NCBI GenBank assembly: GCA_000729835.1
Contig: JFHB01000007.1
Coordinates: forward strand, 124,001 to 188,000
Source of the DNA: Atkinsonella hypoxylon
Taxonomy: Eukaryota > Ascomycota > Sordariomycetes > Hypocreales > Clavicipitaceae
Length of the DNA: 64,000 nt
Direction of reading: 5' to 3'
Notes under the pieces: model-generated
The model's database searches: none
What the model saw: the letters and a program-made list of their open reading frames with translations, nothing else
Told to the model about the DNA's origin: nothing
Shown here: one piece after another, positions 31,223 to 42,827 of the stretch
Layout: every line of letters begins with the position of its first letter
Numbering within the stretch: the stretch's first letter is position 1
Translations under genes and position numbers: made by a program

Positions 31223-32620
31223 ATGTTTAGCCAAGCACCTATGGATCCGACATCGAGTCCCGACTCCTCGTCTCCGACTTCGACATTGACTAAACATTCA
31301 CGCCGCTCACTCATCATGATGGCCAACAGCCTGAAGCCCACACGTCAAAAACTACAAAAGTACTTTACTAGATCAAGGTACTCTGCGTCGGAGTCTGAGT
31401 TGAAGAATTGGGATGCAAATAACTTGAGCTCCGTCTTCAAAAGGGCCAGTATGCAAATGGGCAGCTTGGGGAGCCCACAAATTCCCCTTTCACCCGTCGT
31501 CCAAGACTCCAAACACGAACAAGCACTCTTCGGAGTCGACACCGAGCCGCCATGGCAACATGAGCGTGATCCCACGCCTCAAGCCGAGTGGGTTAATGTG
31601 GTTGCGTTTCCTTCTCCCCCAGGGACGCCATCACCGTCACCTCCGCAACATGCTCCTCTGCGTCATCCTGTCCGTCATCCTGTTCGTCCAATATCGCCTG
31701 CCGATACTACGATACCTTCAATTCGATTGAGCCCGCCTCCGTTGTCGCCAGAACACGTCAGACTTCCACAGATATGCGACACAATGTCCATGGAAACAGA
31801 TCCTACGGAACCTCGCGTAAGGAGAGGGCCATCAATAATCAAACCACGCCCCGTGCCTGGACTCCGGCGAGCAAAAACGCCCGTCCGCAGGATCGGACAA
31901 CTCGAGATGGCTGCCGCGAAGAAGAGACAAGAAGCAGCCGTTAACAGACAGTTCAGTGTACGAAGCATCGCCCGTCAATATCGCGCCTTGATCGAAGAAA
32001 CGAATACTCCAGAAATTCATCCTATTCCATCCATTCATCGCAAGCCTCTACCTGCCATACCGGAACCCTACTTACAAGAACCTGATGACAAGTACGGCCC
32101 TAATCGAAGACATTCCGCCTTCGAGCCTCGAGGCGCTGGGTTCTTTGAATTGCCACCCCCAAGACACAAACTTGCGCCATCACTAGTTGTTTCAGATGCT
32201 GACTCATTGGACTCGTTCCAAGACGATGCAAGTTACGTTAAGCCGTTGATATCCCCGTCACCACCGACGTCGCCTTCTATCTCGGAAGAAGACTGCTGTT
32301 ACAAAGACGGCGCCCTCAAGTCCCCTGGCACGGATGCCCTCCGCTTTCAGATTGGATTTGAGCTTCTCACAAGGGAACTCTCTACAGCCTTTGCGGACCA
32401 CTCTGCACGCACGAGCAGGGATGTAACGGGGCTGCAGATTTGGGTTATGATTGAGGCGTATGAGCGACTGAGACACCAGATCTCTGCTATGGAATTACGT
32501 GACCCTCAGCTGAAGAGTGCGAGAGCCATGTTTGACTCTTGGCTTGATGCCTTGAGAGCTATCCAGAGATCCATGGCCGACGAGGCAGCTGCGAGTGAGA
32601 GCGAGTATGGTGAGGAGTGA
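31223..32620 (+). CDS. Uncharacterised proline/serine-rich protein with a conserved-looking C-terminal helix
   Basis: A single exon of 465 residues; ATG 31223. I do not recognise the family. The first 330 residues are Ser/Pro/Arg-rich and probably disordered, with SP and TP sites and PPRH-like proline patches. They include a short basic helix-like stretch (AAAKKRQEAAVNRQFSVRSI). The last 110 residues look folded and helical: FQIGFELLTRELSTAFADHS, then LQIWVMIEAYERLRHQI and FDSWLDALRAIQRSMADEA. The layout resembles fungal regulatory or scaffold proteins whose C-terminal helical domain is the conserved part. No signal peptide or membrane span is seen. The proline-rich patch HPVRHPVRP is an exact short internal repeat. 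Confidence 0.75.
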   Translation: MFSQAPMDPTSSPDSSSPTSTLTKHSRRSLIMMANSLKPTRQKLQKYFTRSRYSASESELKNWDANNLSSVFKRASMQMGSLGSPQIPLSPVVQDSKHEQALFGVDTEPPWQHERDPTPQAEWVNVVAFPSPPGTPSPSPPQHAPLRHPVRHPVRPISPADTTIPSIRLSPPPLSPEHVRLPQICDTMSMETDPTEPRVRRGPSIIKPRPVPGLRRAKTPVRRIGQLEMAAAKKRQEAAVNRQFSVRSIARQYRALIEETNTPEIHPIPSIHRKPLPAIPEPYLQEPDDKYGPNRRHSAFEPRGAGFFELPPPRHKLAPSLVVSDADSLDSFQDDASYVKPLISPSPPTSPSISEEDCCYKDGALKSPGTDALRFQIGFELLTRELSTAFADHSARTSRDVTGLQIWVMIEAYERLRHQISAMELRDPQLKSARAMFDSWLDALRAIQRSMADEAAASESEYGEE

Positions 32621-33592
32621 AGGGTTATGGCGAGAACATGAGTTTTTTTCCCATCTATAATGTAATATTATGAGCGTTATTTCTAAGCGTTGGATGCTAG
32701 TACTTGTTGATTTTGAATTGGGGCGTATCTGATACCTTTGACTTTAATTGCGGATGAAGGGCGATGAGATGGCTTATAGCTCGTCGAACCAGGCTGGCCT
32801 TTCGGCATAGAGGAGGATTTAATAATGACAGGCTCTTTATCGCAGACTAATCGACCACATTTGTGTTACATTTGATGTGTCTACCTTTTTCATGATTGGA
32901 GTGACATAGACCGAGCACATTGGCACGTTGTAGTTCGTGGCCTATATTTTCTCATCGTACTAATGCTACCATGCGCTGGAATCCCTCATCACATCACCCT
33001 TGGCACAGGTGGCACGATCTGGCACAAAATGTGCGACATCTTGATCGTACGAAAAGAAAGAAATATATCTCGCCATGCTATTAGGCCTCCTTCGGCGGAT
33101 TTACCTGTATAGATTTTGATATCATCAGCATCCGCTAAATAATCTCGAGTCACTAGCCACACCGCTTGAACGGGGGGAGCGAGACCAGCCTGGAGTCTTG
33201 CTTATTTTGGACATGGCGTTGTACCTGCGATGGGTTTTTTTTTTTTGAAAATGAATACTTAGCTGAAAGAAATAGAAAACGGTCCTATCACAGTGTGCAG
33301 ATAATTTGAGCTCTGTTGTGAAAGGAAGTTGAGGTGGTAGGGTTGAAGTCCTGACGTGGCTGGAGCGTGGGAAACGCGCCACAATCGCCATCTTAGGAGG
33401 TAGACATAGACATAGACACAGACGACGCTCATCCAAAGCAGTCATGGCAGCGTCCGTCCCCTCATCTCTTGGACGAACTCGCGTCGTCTGATCCTGTTGA
33501 CCATTTACTTGATGTATCTTTCTCATTAATTACCCATGACGACATCCTTCTCGCACCGCTCACCCCCCGTCCCGCCTTGATCTAACACCATC
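32621..33592. other. Intergenic region
   Basis: 972 bases between two plus-strand genes. A minus-strand frame at 33125-33526 lacks family resemblance. I see the 3' UTR of the upstream gene and the GPI18 promoter only. Confidence 0.5.
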
Positions 33593-34961
33593 ATGGACCT
33601 CTTCTCTCCCTCCCGGCCCATCCCCACACTCACAGCTCTCTTCGTAACATGGAAGGGCTTCCTTCTGGCCGTCGCCCTCGGCGCATCCATTGCACCAGAC
33701 TACGACACATCGACATCTCTCTTCTTCGAGCGCATGTACGGCCCCAATGCCACCATCCCAACCACCGCAGCCAAGCTCACCAGATGGGACGCCCTGTACT
33801 TCATGCACGCCACCATCAAGGGCCGCGTCTATGAGCAAGAATGGGCCTTTGGCCTCGGTCTGCCCACTCTCGTCGGCTCCGTGGCGAGATCTCTCTCGAG
33901 TTTCACCCCTGCCACCTACGCGCTGGAGCCCCTCGTGGCCATCTCCCTCTCTCATCTATCCCACTACCTCGCCGTGCTATGCCTGCACCGTCTGACCGTC
34001 CTTCTCTCCGGCAACGCAAGATTGGCCTTCTTGTCAGCCGCACTGCACATCATCTCCCCGGCAGGCTTGTTCCTCTCCGCCCCGTACAACGAGAGCCCTT
34101 TTGCGTGCTTCTCCTTTCTAGGCAACTTGCTGTTTGCAATGGGGCTGAAGGGCGATCTGACGCACAGGTTCCAGTTCCAGAAACATGTGGCCATCGTCAT
34201 GGCAGGCGTGCTCTTCGGCTTGGCCACCACTTTCCGCAGCAATGGTCTCACAAGCGGGTTGTTGTTCGTCGTCGAAGCCGTGGATGGTCTGCGCCTGTTT
34301 GCCGGCTCCCGCTGCGTGGATCACTTGGTCTCCGTGGCAGTGGCAGTCGTGGGCGGTCTCTGCGTTGCAGCCGGGTCGGTGGTGCCTCAGACGTTGGCGT
34401 GGGTGAGGTATTGCGGACGGGGTGGCTCGTCGCGGCCGTGGTGTGACGAGATGGTTCCCAGCATATATACGTTTGTGCAGGAGCACTATTGGTATGTTTT
34501 GAATGACGGCCTGCTGTCTGCAGCTGTGAATGGGTATATGTGCTGACTGGTGTCATAGGAATGTTGGGTTCCTAAGATATTGGACTCTGAACCAGGTTCC
34601 TCTGTTTCTTCTTGCGGCTCCCATGCTTGCCATCTTGATCAAGTCTGGCGTCGACCTGGTCTGGCAGCCACAGCAAGTGGCATCTTCACCAAGCAGGAAT
34701 AGCGATGATGAATTGCGACGCAGACTATTTATACGCGCCCTGGCAGGCAGTCAGGCTGTGGTAGCGATATTGGCCATCACGACGTACCATGTTCAAATCA
34801 TCACTCGCATTTCATCTGGGTACCCGGTGTGGTATTGGTGGGTCGCAATATGTCTCATGGACCACAAGAGGCAACGGCTCGGAGCAGCCATAACCATGTT
34901 CATGATGATGTACGCAGGGATTCAGGGCGGACTCTTCGCCTCGTTCTTGCCACCGGCGTAA
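33593..34961 (+). CDS. GPI18: GPI mannosyltransferase 2 (GPI18 / PIG-V)
   Basis: Adds the second mannose to the glycosylphosphatidylinositol anchor precursor in the ER lumen; multi-spanning ER membrane protein. Exons are 33593-34491 and 34559-34961, giving 433 residues. The phase-2 intron (67 nt) splits the Trp codon of VQEHYWNVGFLRYW. Family motifs are WKGFLLAVALGASIAPDYD, LTRWDALYFMHATIKG, YEQEWAFGLGLP, SPAGLFLSAPYNESPFACFS and ATTFRSNGLTSGLLF. Many hydrophobic segments occur along the protein. The C-terminus ends in a shorter form than animal PIG-V, which is normal in fungi. The upstream neighbour is unrelated. Confidence 0.94.
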
Positions 34962-36089
34962 CCCCGATGTCTGGCCGTCATTGAACAAGTGCCAACATAT
35001 TACAAAACAAGTAGATCCCATCGTCCACAATCACGGCTTCTCGAAGTCCTCTTCAGTTTTCCAAGGGTGAAGAAGAAGTCTGGGGATGAAGATCATAGCC
35101 ACCGCTCGCGGTTTCGCCGAGTTTGTGGCTGCCTTGCCCATTCATCTAGACGTAAGATCTCACTTTCCATCTGAGCCTGTTTTCTGACTGGCTAGGCAAA
35201 GTTGGCCCGCTGACACTCCGGAAAGATCACGGTTGGAAAAAAGACCGGCGAGGTTCGTGGCATCTTGAGCATGACTAGCACTTACTCACCGGGATACCGC
35301 CCGAAGAAAGTCCAACTCCGGTGGTCTTGTCATTTATACCGGTGAGGCAAGCCGATCCATGGAGCGAGCCCAAGTACTGTAAGGCGGGCTGGGTGCGTGA
35401 GGCGTTGATAGCGATTTTCAAAGACGTCGTTCGTAAATTTGATACTTGAGGTGGTCGGAGAAGCCAAGATCTGTGGACTGTTGGAAGGGAGGTCGCGCGG
35501 CCGAGCAAGGGGGTGGTGAAGCGAAGATACCAGCTTAGCAACGATTACAAACTTCATCCGTCTGCCTTCCGACCAAGACCGTCACAGTTGCCTGTACGTG
35601 CTCTAGCCACGTATTATGACTGAATTTCATCTCGCCATGGAAAAGTCAAAGATGAACCTTGAAAAGTGGTATTTCGTATAGAGAGGGTCCCGTGTAAGGC
35701 ATGAAAATCGACCAAGAAACCACGATCAGCATCCCGCGGAAAGCAAACGCTCGGTCACCGCAATTTCCCATGCAATCAACTCCGGCGAGTCAAAAGCACC
35801 GTCGTCCTCGTGAATCAAGTTCCTCCCGTCAATGCCAATCAGTGGCCCCGGCGCCCCAAAAAAACTTGCCGACGTGATCATGTTCAAACGAGGCATGACG
35901 CGCCGTTTGCAACGGTCTTGGCAAAGAGCGTCCAAGCAGAATCTGCTATAAGTGCCTGTCCTCTCCAGTCAATAGCCATTGCAGCCATGTCACCTCTGTC
36001 CTTACAAAATAGACCTGTAGTTATCCCACTAGAAACGCAAAAAAAGAGGTCTCGTATTTAACTGTTATCTATCTGAAAGCGGCCTCAAG
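34962..36089. other. Intergenic region GPI18 - YTH gene
   Basis: 1.1 kb. Apart from a possible small minus-strand gene at 35726-35988 I see no coding sequence. Confidence 0.5.
35726..35988 (-). other. Possible small or decayed gene, unassigned
   Basis: Two minus-strand frames with gene-like composition abut here. The first runs from ATG 35988 (MAAMAIDWRGQALIADSAWT onward) to a stop at 35884. The second, in another frame, covers about 35726-35904 and contains SASFFGAPGPLIGIDGRNL and FDSPELIAWEIAVTERLL before its stop at 35726. Joining them needs an intron or a frameshift near 35890-35930, and I found no strong splice pair. Both halves use GC-rich third positions unlike the flanks. It could be a short gene, a decayed gene or chance. 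Confidence 0.22.
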
Positions 36090-37573
36090 ATGGAGCCATC
36101 AAGACCGGGTACGCCTCAGTCATGCACTGCGTCAGGACCACGATCCTCGAGCATAGACTTTCCAGATGACGATATCCCAGGACGGGAATCCTGCTCGGGC
36201 TTGCGATCAGGTAGTCAGCCCGGTGATGTAGAGTCGAAGCTACGAGAGCTGCTTGACGTCCACGCCGATCTAAGGACATGGCTCCATTACACAGGCTACT
36301 TTGATACGGACCACCAGAGAGCTCAGCTCGCATATATGAGAGAGCTGGATGATCTAGAGGCGGAAAAGGGAAAAATCCTATCGAAGCTTCGTGATAGCAA
36401 GCCAGCAGACACCTCGACTGACGCTCACCTCTCCTTCCAAGGCAAAGAGACGCCAAGCGCTTCGTCGAATCGACCATCTCTATCGGCCGCCCGGACGCCT
36501 AGTACTCCAACAACCAGCCCGTTGCCAAAGACTCTCGCTCCGCGACTCCCTATCCAAGGTAGGCCACCGCCCTTGCCGCAGTTCTTGCAGCGGACGCTAG
36601 CTAATGCAGGTAGATACGCGCTACTTCCTCGTCAAGTCGTACCACACCACGAACGTGGCCATGTCCCAGAAAGACGTGAGTTTGTCTCGACGATCTGACG
36701 CGAGTGGGAACGACAGTGGCTAACCATTTGAACAACAGAACCTCTGGATCACACAGGCGAAGAACGGACCGCTCTTCACGCAGGCCTTCCGGGAATGCAA
36801 GTCCGTGGTGCTATTCTTCTCGGTGAACAAGTCGAAAGCGTTTCAAGGATACGTACGTATGCTTCGTTAGACATTCCTTATACCCCCCCCCCCCCCGTGA
36901 CTGTCAAATCACAAGACCTGTAGATAGAAAAGCTTGAGCGATTTGCTTTTACCTCCCAGCACATACAACGTCTGGCGCATCGAAATCTGTTTAACGACAA
37001 AGGTCCTGCAGATATGGAAATAACCAAACTCGTATAGGCCAAAAAAAAAAAAAAAAACCCCGAACAAAGCTAATCGGGACCTCCCAGGCAAAAATGGCAT
37101 CCCTCCCAGACCACGACATCTTCCATCCCCCATGGATCATCGACACATTACAGGACCTGCGAACCACACCACCCTTCCGCATCAAATGGATCAACGAGTG
37201 CGAAACACCCTACTGGCAGGTGAAACACCTGAGAAACGCATTTAACGAGTACCAGCCCGTATTCATGGGCAAAGACGGGCAGGAATATACCGAGGATTGT
37301 GGTCGGCGCCTGATGCAAGCTATGGATCAGATCAAGGCCGCCGAGGGACTGAATCGAACTCCAGCTGTCTCGCACACGACTTTTGTTCCTGCGCAGTCAG
37401 GAAGGATACAGAGGGAATTCGAACCGAGGGGGCGCTTTATGACGTCTGATGCAGAAGCGGGGATGAATGGACTGGGAACGTCCAGATGGAGAAGAGGAGA
37501 CGAGTCCCTTCGCGGTAGACCTGGTTCAGAGTCAATGGACGCCCAGAATGAGGACCTGCTGAATCTTATCTGA
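36090..37573 (+). CDS. YTH-domain RNA-binding protein (predicted m6A reader)
   Basis: YTH domains bind N6-methyladenosine in RNA through an aromatic cage. Exons are 36090-36558, 36614-36675, 36739-36852 and 37088-37573, giving 376 residues. The N-terminal 155 residues are Ser/Pro-rich with an acidic helix (DDLEAEKGKILSKLRD). The YTH core begins DTRYFLVKSYHTTNVAMSQK and continues NLWITQAKNGPLFTQAFREC, VVLFFSVNKSKAFQGY and AKMASLPD. It ends FRIKWINECETPYWQVKHL and NAFNEYQPVFMGKDGQE. Exon 2 is only 62 nt and its acceptor is the second of two AGs (gcaggtag); only the second keeps frame. The third intron (235 nt) holds a C-run and an A-run. The C-terminal tail is Arg/Gly/Ser-rich. The YTHDC1/Mmi1-like nuclear type is likely. 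Convergent with NPC1. Confidence 0.92.
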
Positions 37574-37813
37574 AGCAAACCCTCCTAAATACAATTCCTA
37601 GCTAGCACAGACGCAGCAAGAGTAGCACAACTGTCGCAAGTGTGGGAGTCATCTCAGATTGAAATCAAGCTCATGATAGCCCCGAGAAGATGTAGCGTTT
37701 TCCAAAGTACTAGTCCATACTAACTCCTAGCAAGAAAAAAAGACTCCATGCCCAACTTTGTAAATCGTATATGGAATAGACTGCTACAGACTTGTTTGAC
37801 GCTTTCTTTGTGC

Positions 37814-40800
37814 TCAGTAATCTTCATCATCCGAGTCGCTGTTATCATGGACCCGAATAGCTCGCCATCGTCTATCCGTCAAATCCTGAGCAGCAGTGCC
37901 CTCACTTTCCGGGTCAACATATCCAGCGCCCCCTGCTATGCTCAACGCAACAGGCAGAAAAACCAAAGCATGCAATGCAGCAAACAACACCAGCGCCAGC
38001 CACATCCGGAAGTAGTAGATTTCAAAAATCTTGGATTTTGTGAATGCCAGTACGCAGACGCCCAAGAGCTTGGTTACGGTGATCCCGGAGAAGACGGAAC
38101 CGCCAACGTTGACAAGTGACGTCCATGCGCGAGCATCGCGACCACGAAGAGTCGTGTTATTGCTCTCCATGACGGTTCGTGAAGGGAACGTGAATGCCCT
38201 GGCGATATGTGCACAAAATTCCACCGAGATTCCTACGCAAATGATGAGGTTGACCAAGGACACGGCATTTAGGGAGACGCCAAATACAGCCATAGCACCC
38301 ATAACGTCAATCACGCTCATGATGACGGTGACAGTCAGAACTGCCGACGTCTTCACTGACCCCAACAATACTGATGCGATAATGAAAACGATGCCTACCA
38401 GACCTGATAAAAGGCCTGCAGTGAGAGGGACGATGGTGAGGTATTGGTCGAAGAAGATATAGAAAACGCTATAAGGAAAAACTTCTTCTCCCGTTCTCTC
38501 GTTAAATTCGGATGCAATACGACGAGCTGCTGAATATGCATTAATAAAGTCCGCCTGGCTGCGCAGAGGCGTGTGCGCAGTTCGAAAGTGGCTGGCCTCT
38601 ACGCTGTTCTTCTTATCACTTATGATGACAGCATCACCATAAGCTGCCATACCACCCAATGGGCATTCGTCATCTGCTGGAGACAACAGGAACTTGTGGA
38701 GGTAATGCACGAATTCTTCATTCTCTGGCATTCCGTACAAAGTTATGTTCCAAGCCGGCTTGCGATCCGCAAAGCATGTCTTGTGATTCTCTACACAGCA
38801 TTGCTCATAAACCGGATTAAGCCACAAGAAAAAGTCATCCATCCAGCTGGCCGTTGGAGAGGCAATGTAAGACATGTTGGGGCGCTGTCTCTCGAGCTCT
38901 AGTGTGTTGGTTAATGACAGCCGTTTGCATGATGTAAATCGTGAGCAAACAGCCTGTTGCTGTTCGCGGTGTGACAAATCCATCCCCCGTGTTACAAAAT
39001 ACACCGGTGGACCTGTCTCCATATAGTCATAAAGGTCGTTAAAGTAGGGAATCAAATACGATCCGTCTGGGATGGCCACTCGCTGATCGAGCCCGAGCTC
39101 AATCATTGGTATAAGCGCAAGCGCCGCCGCGAATACGCCGAAAAACACAACGATGACTCCCATCTTGACTCGTTTGAGGAAAAGACTTGGCGCATAACTG
39201 TTTTTGATGAAGATTTGCAGGAAACTTTCCTCTTCAATTTCAGAAACGTGCCCACTGCCGACGTAGCTATTGTTGCCGTTATGGTAGATTCGAGCCTTTT
39301 TGATTTGCCACCAGGGCCAGAGTTCGCATCGATGGTCTTCCACACGCATCTGATTTAATGCAAGAAAAGATATAAACATGGTCATCTGCAGAAGGGCGTT
39401 GACGAAAACGGCTCCCGCCGCATAGGCAGCAAAATTGCGAACAGCGGGCATGCCGACAGCAGCTCCCAATGCAAAGGCAATGGTCTCCGTGAGAGCAGTA
39501 AATAGAATTGACGGTCCCATGCGACCAAGGGCTCTGGCAACACGTTCCTCAACCATTTGGTCCGGGCAGCTTAGGTTGACTCTTTCTAATTCATGAACAA
39601 TCAAGAATATATTGTCGACACCCACGGCGAGGACGATGAATGGAATGACTTCCACAATGATCAAAGTCGCCTTGAGGCCCACCCAAGAAAAGAAGCCAAT
39701 AGATGCCGCAATAGACATGAGGACAATGAGAATACCCAGGAGGCCAAGGGTGATTTTTGAATCGACAAGAAGGAGCGCCGGATTACGAAAAACATGTTTG
39801 AAGGGCGTTCCCAGAGCCATACATGCGTATAGAAACATGACGATGTAGCTGACAACCACAATCTTGGCGTCGGTATTAGTTGACTTATTTAACTCCTGCT
39901 CTAAGCTGATTTCTGTGCTGAAGGAGAGGCGAAGACCTCTTTTGCTGGCTTCATTTTGAACTTCCAGTAACCGGTCTCGTAATCTGTTTTCCCAATCAAT
40001 AACTCTGCCACGGGCGTCGCTCCCTTCGGGAGGGTTCTTGATGACCCAGGTGACAGTGAGCGCTTGTGCATTGAGAACATCATCATCAAAGCCCCCCAAG
40101 ATCATGCTGGGATCTATCGGTTGACCAAACTGTGGGCGACAGTTGACAGGTGACCTGGCGCATTCTCGAAGGTCGTCTTTCCAGGTTCTGGGGTTTATCT
40201 CACCCCCCTTACTGTACCAGTAACCTGTCAGCGACTGAACTACACAGGCATCACCCATGGGCTTGAAGCATAAATCGCTCAAGTACTTTCCATAGGTTTC
40301 GCTTTCGAGCGACTCAATGCTCTTTTCAATATCTGCCCACCACTTGAGGGTATCGTAGCTTAGTACAGGGCCTGGTCCACTTGGCAATGTATCGTTGACG
40401 AGGAAGATCTTCTCGGCGCGGTAGAAGGCGCCAAAATTAGAATCAAAATAAGCTTTTTCTTGTGCAGCGGCCGATGATGGGCTGACCCAAAGACGGGCTG
40501 GGTCTTTCTCCAAGTCGAACCTGAACCAGCCGGCACTCAGGATAGCAACAACTAAGAGACTGGCACCGATGGTGAGGCCTGGGGAGCTTGAAGAGGCATG
40601 ACCCAAGCGATAGAACATATCATCACACCGATCATTGATCCAGTATCTTCTACTTGGTCGATCACGCATGGCTTCGGTCAAGACCGGACCGCCTTCGTCC
40701 TCGTCATCGCTATGTGACGATTCGTGAAGCAACCTCGTTCGCTCGAATCGATGTTGAGCATATCGTTTCCACGCCACGTGGCCGAAGATAGATGTGGCGA

Positions 40801-41710
40801 AGGCAAGGAGAATAACAGAATATGTTAAGATGGACGCAAAGGACAAACACGGCAGGGCGCCGACATGACACGAGCCCGACTCATTTACAGCAGGAAGCTT
40901 TGGGCACATGTCAGGGCAGTCGACACAGACGCACTGATAGTTGGGGTCCTCGTCATTGCACTTCTTGGGTGTCATGTCCAATGGGCCCATGCTGGGGTCC
41001 TCGTATGACTCCGGAAAGTTAATTTGAAAAGGTGATCCGACAAGTGGTTTCTTGTCGCCCAGAAACTTGAGCATGTCTTGATAGTTTTTCGCGCCACCAC
41101 CGATAAGGTCCATGGCTCTGCTGTTTGCGCCACCAAATTTGACCTCTTTGCAACTGTCATAGAAACCGGAGCCATACTTTTTAGATATGAGCTGATCCAG
41201 CTCTGTGACCAAAAGCTTGCCATTCTTGGACGCCGCCTGTGTGACATTGACAAATAGCGATTGGTCTGGGGAGCAAGTGAACTTGCAGAACATATTAAAG
41301 AAGTTGTACTTGCAGGCAGGACAAGAACCAATAAGGGTGTTTGGCGTGCCGAGTTCGGATTTTAGTGATCGGAGCTAGATGAAATATATTGTGAGTTCCT
41401 CCGCTCGCATCAAGCTGAGTATTTCGCTCATGTAGATCGAGCTTACCTGTTCCAATGTGCAGCAAACTGGGCCATCGCTCCATTCCGCTCCACAAAGGTC
41501 AACGAGCTCCTGCCGCAATTCAAGGTCAGGATCTTGAGCCAAGTCATTATCGACGCATGGAAGCTCTTTGCCGAAGAAGCTTTGCTTGCCACACTGGCCC
41601 CGAAAGGCGCAACGACCGGGTTCGTGTTTAGCAGTATAAGGCGTATTATCTGCGATAGCAGTGTGCAGTATTGGCGAGACTCCCAGGAGCGCTGCAAAGC
41701 GGTGACGCAT
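37814..41710 (-). CDS. NCR1: Niemann-Pick C1-type sterol transporter
   Basis: Moves sterols out of the vacuole/lysosome membrane; the fungal orthologue is NCR1. Exons are 41447-41710 and 37814-41374, giving 1274 residues, the normal length. The N-terminus (MRHRFAALLGVSPILHTAIA) is a signal peptide, followed by the cysteine-rich sterol-binding NPC1_N domain (GRCAFRGQCGK, then IGSCPACKYNFFNMFCKFTC). A first span (ILTYSVILLAFATSIFGHVA) and the lumenal loop follow. The sterol-sensing/Patched membrane domain includes IIVEVIPFIVLAVGVDNIFL and GAAVGMPAVRNFAAYAAGA. The C-terminal RND half has TKLLGVCVLAFTKSKIFEIY, FRMWLALVLFAALHALVFLP. Donor GTAAGC and acceptor CTAG restore the cysteine spacing. Convergent with the YTH gene (240 bases between stops). 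Confidence 0.97.
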
Positions 41711-42807
41711 CCGGACGGCTAGGCGGGCCAGGCCGCAATGAAAGAGGGCTCAGCAGGTACGGGAGTTGTGGAAATGCAAATGCAGTCGAGTATGCTTTAT
41801 AGCGGTATAGTCGTCTCAGGCGGTAGTCGAATGTGATGCGAGAATCACCTGGATAAGTGGCAAATAGAGAGACTCGATGGTATTGTCTTGGAGAAGATAC
41901 AAGCGAGTGTTCAGTCGGGTGAGGCGTCGAGGCGTGTTGGGAAAGGTGCCGCTTCTGTGCAGGCAGGCACGGCCTGGTCACGCCTACCTGCTAGATAGCA
42001 TGCTACACGTAGGTAACTTAGTTACAGTCCCGATGTGATGCAACTGCGGGCGACTGGGGCAAGCTGGGGGGCAAGCTAGCTCCAGTGGTTGCTGTCTGAT
42101 CCAACCAATAATATTCGCTCGCACTACGAAGACCCACTCTGCTGCATGGAGTATTAATCCATGAGATGCTGACTTGACAATTTGACTCGGGCATCCCCGC
42201 AGCGCAACATGACATGACGCATGTATGCTGGCGTCATCATTCTGTGCAGACGGACAGTCCAGTTTCAAGTTTCAACCTTCTGCCATTGCATCTTTATGAG
42301 CTTCGGCGGGGACTACATCCGAATTCGTCTGCGTATTCGCGAAGCCATATGCCGTCAAGCCTGATAAGTACGAGCAATCTGTGTATCTGTTGAATTTCTG
42401 TCTCTACTGCAAATCTTCCAAGGACCAGTTGGCTATCTTCCTCCAAACCCCCCCCCCCCCCCCCAAAACCCTGCCACACACCAGACACTTTCCGGATCTG
42501 AGCTGTCGCTCACAAGCAGAGCCGCCCTTGCACAAAGTAAAACTCATATGGACATGTCTACGGCTGCCCCGTGCATCCATTTGCTCCATGACGCCCGAGC
42601 CTTCTTGCAAATTGCCGCTGTGCCCGACAGAAACTGCACATCTCTTGCAAACGGACACTCATTCACGCCTTAAATAGCAAGCAGTTTCACAAATTTCCAG
42701 CCCTCTAGTACAAGACGTCGCCTGATATCTTGTCCACCATCTCTGAATAATGCCTGCTGCCATTCTTGCTCAAATTGCTTCGCTGCTTGACACTCTCTGG
42801 AACGCTC
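41711..42807. promoter_or_regulatory. Divergent promoter region NCR1 / CUE-SMR gene
   Basis: 1.1 kb between two divergent starts. It contains an 18-C tract at about 42449-42466 and a uORF at its right end (see separate entry). No other gene is supported. Confidence 0.5.
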
Positions 42808-42827
42808 ATGTCCTCTATAGCACATGA
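42750..42827 (+). promoter_or_regulatory. uORF overlapping the start of the CUE-SMR gene
   Basis: A 25-codon reading frame from ATG 42750 stops at TGA 42825-42827. It overlaps the proposed start 42808 in another frame. A second in-frame start of the gene, ATG 42829, begins one base after the uORF stop. This arrangement suits start-site selection or reinitiation, if the transcript includes 42750. Confidence 0.35.

Noticed and set aside
41711..42400. Candidate upstream start of NPC1 (MTRPCLPAQKRH frame)
   Set aside because: The frame from ATG 41710 gives a proper signal peptide; the upstream frame differs and overlaps poorly.
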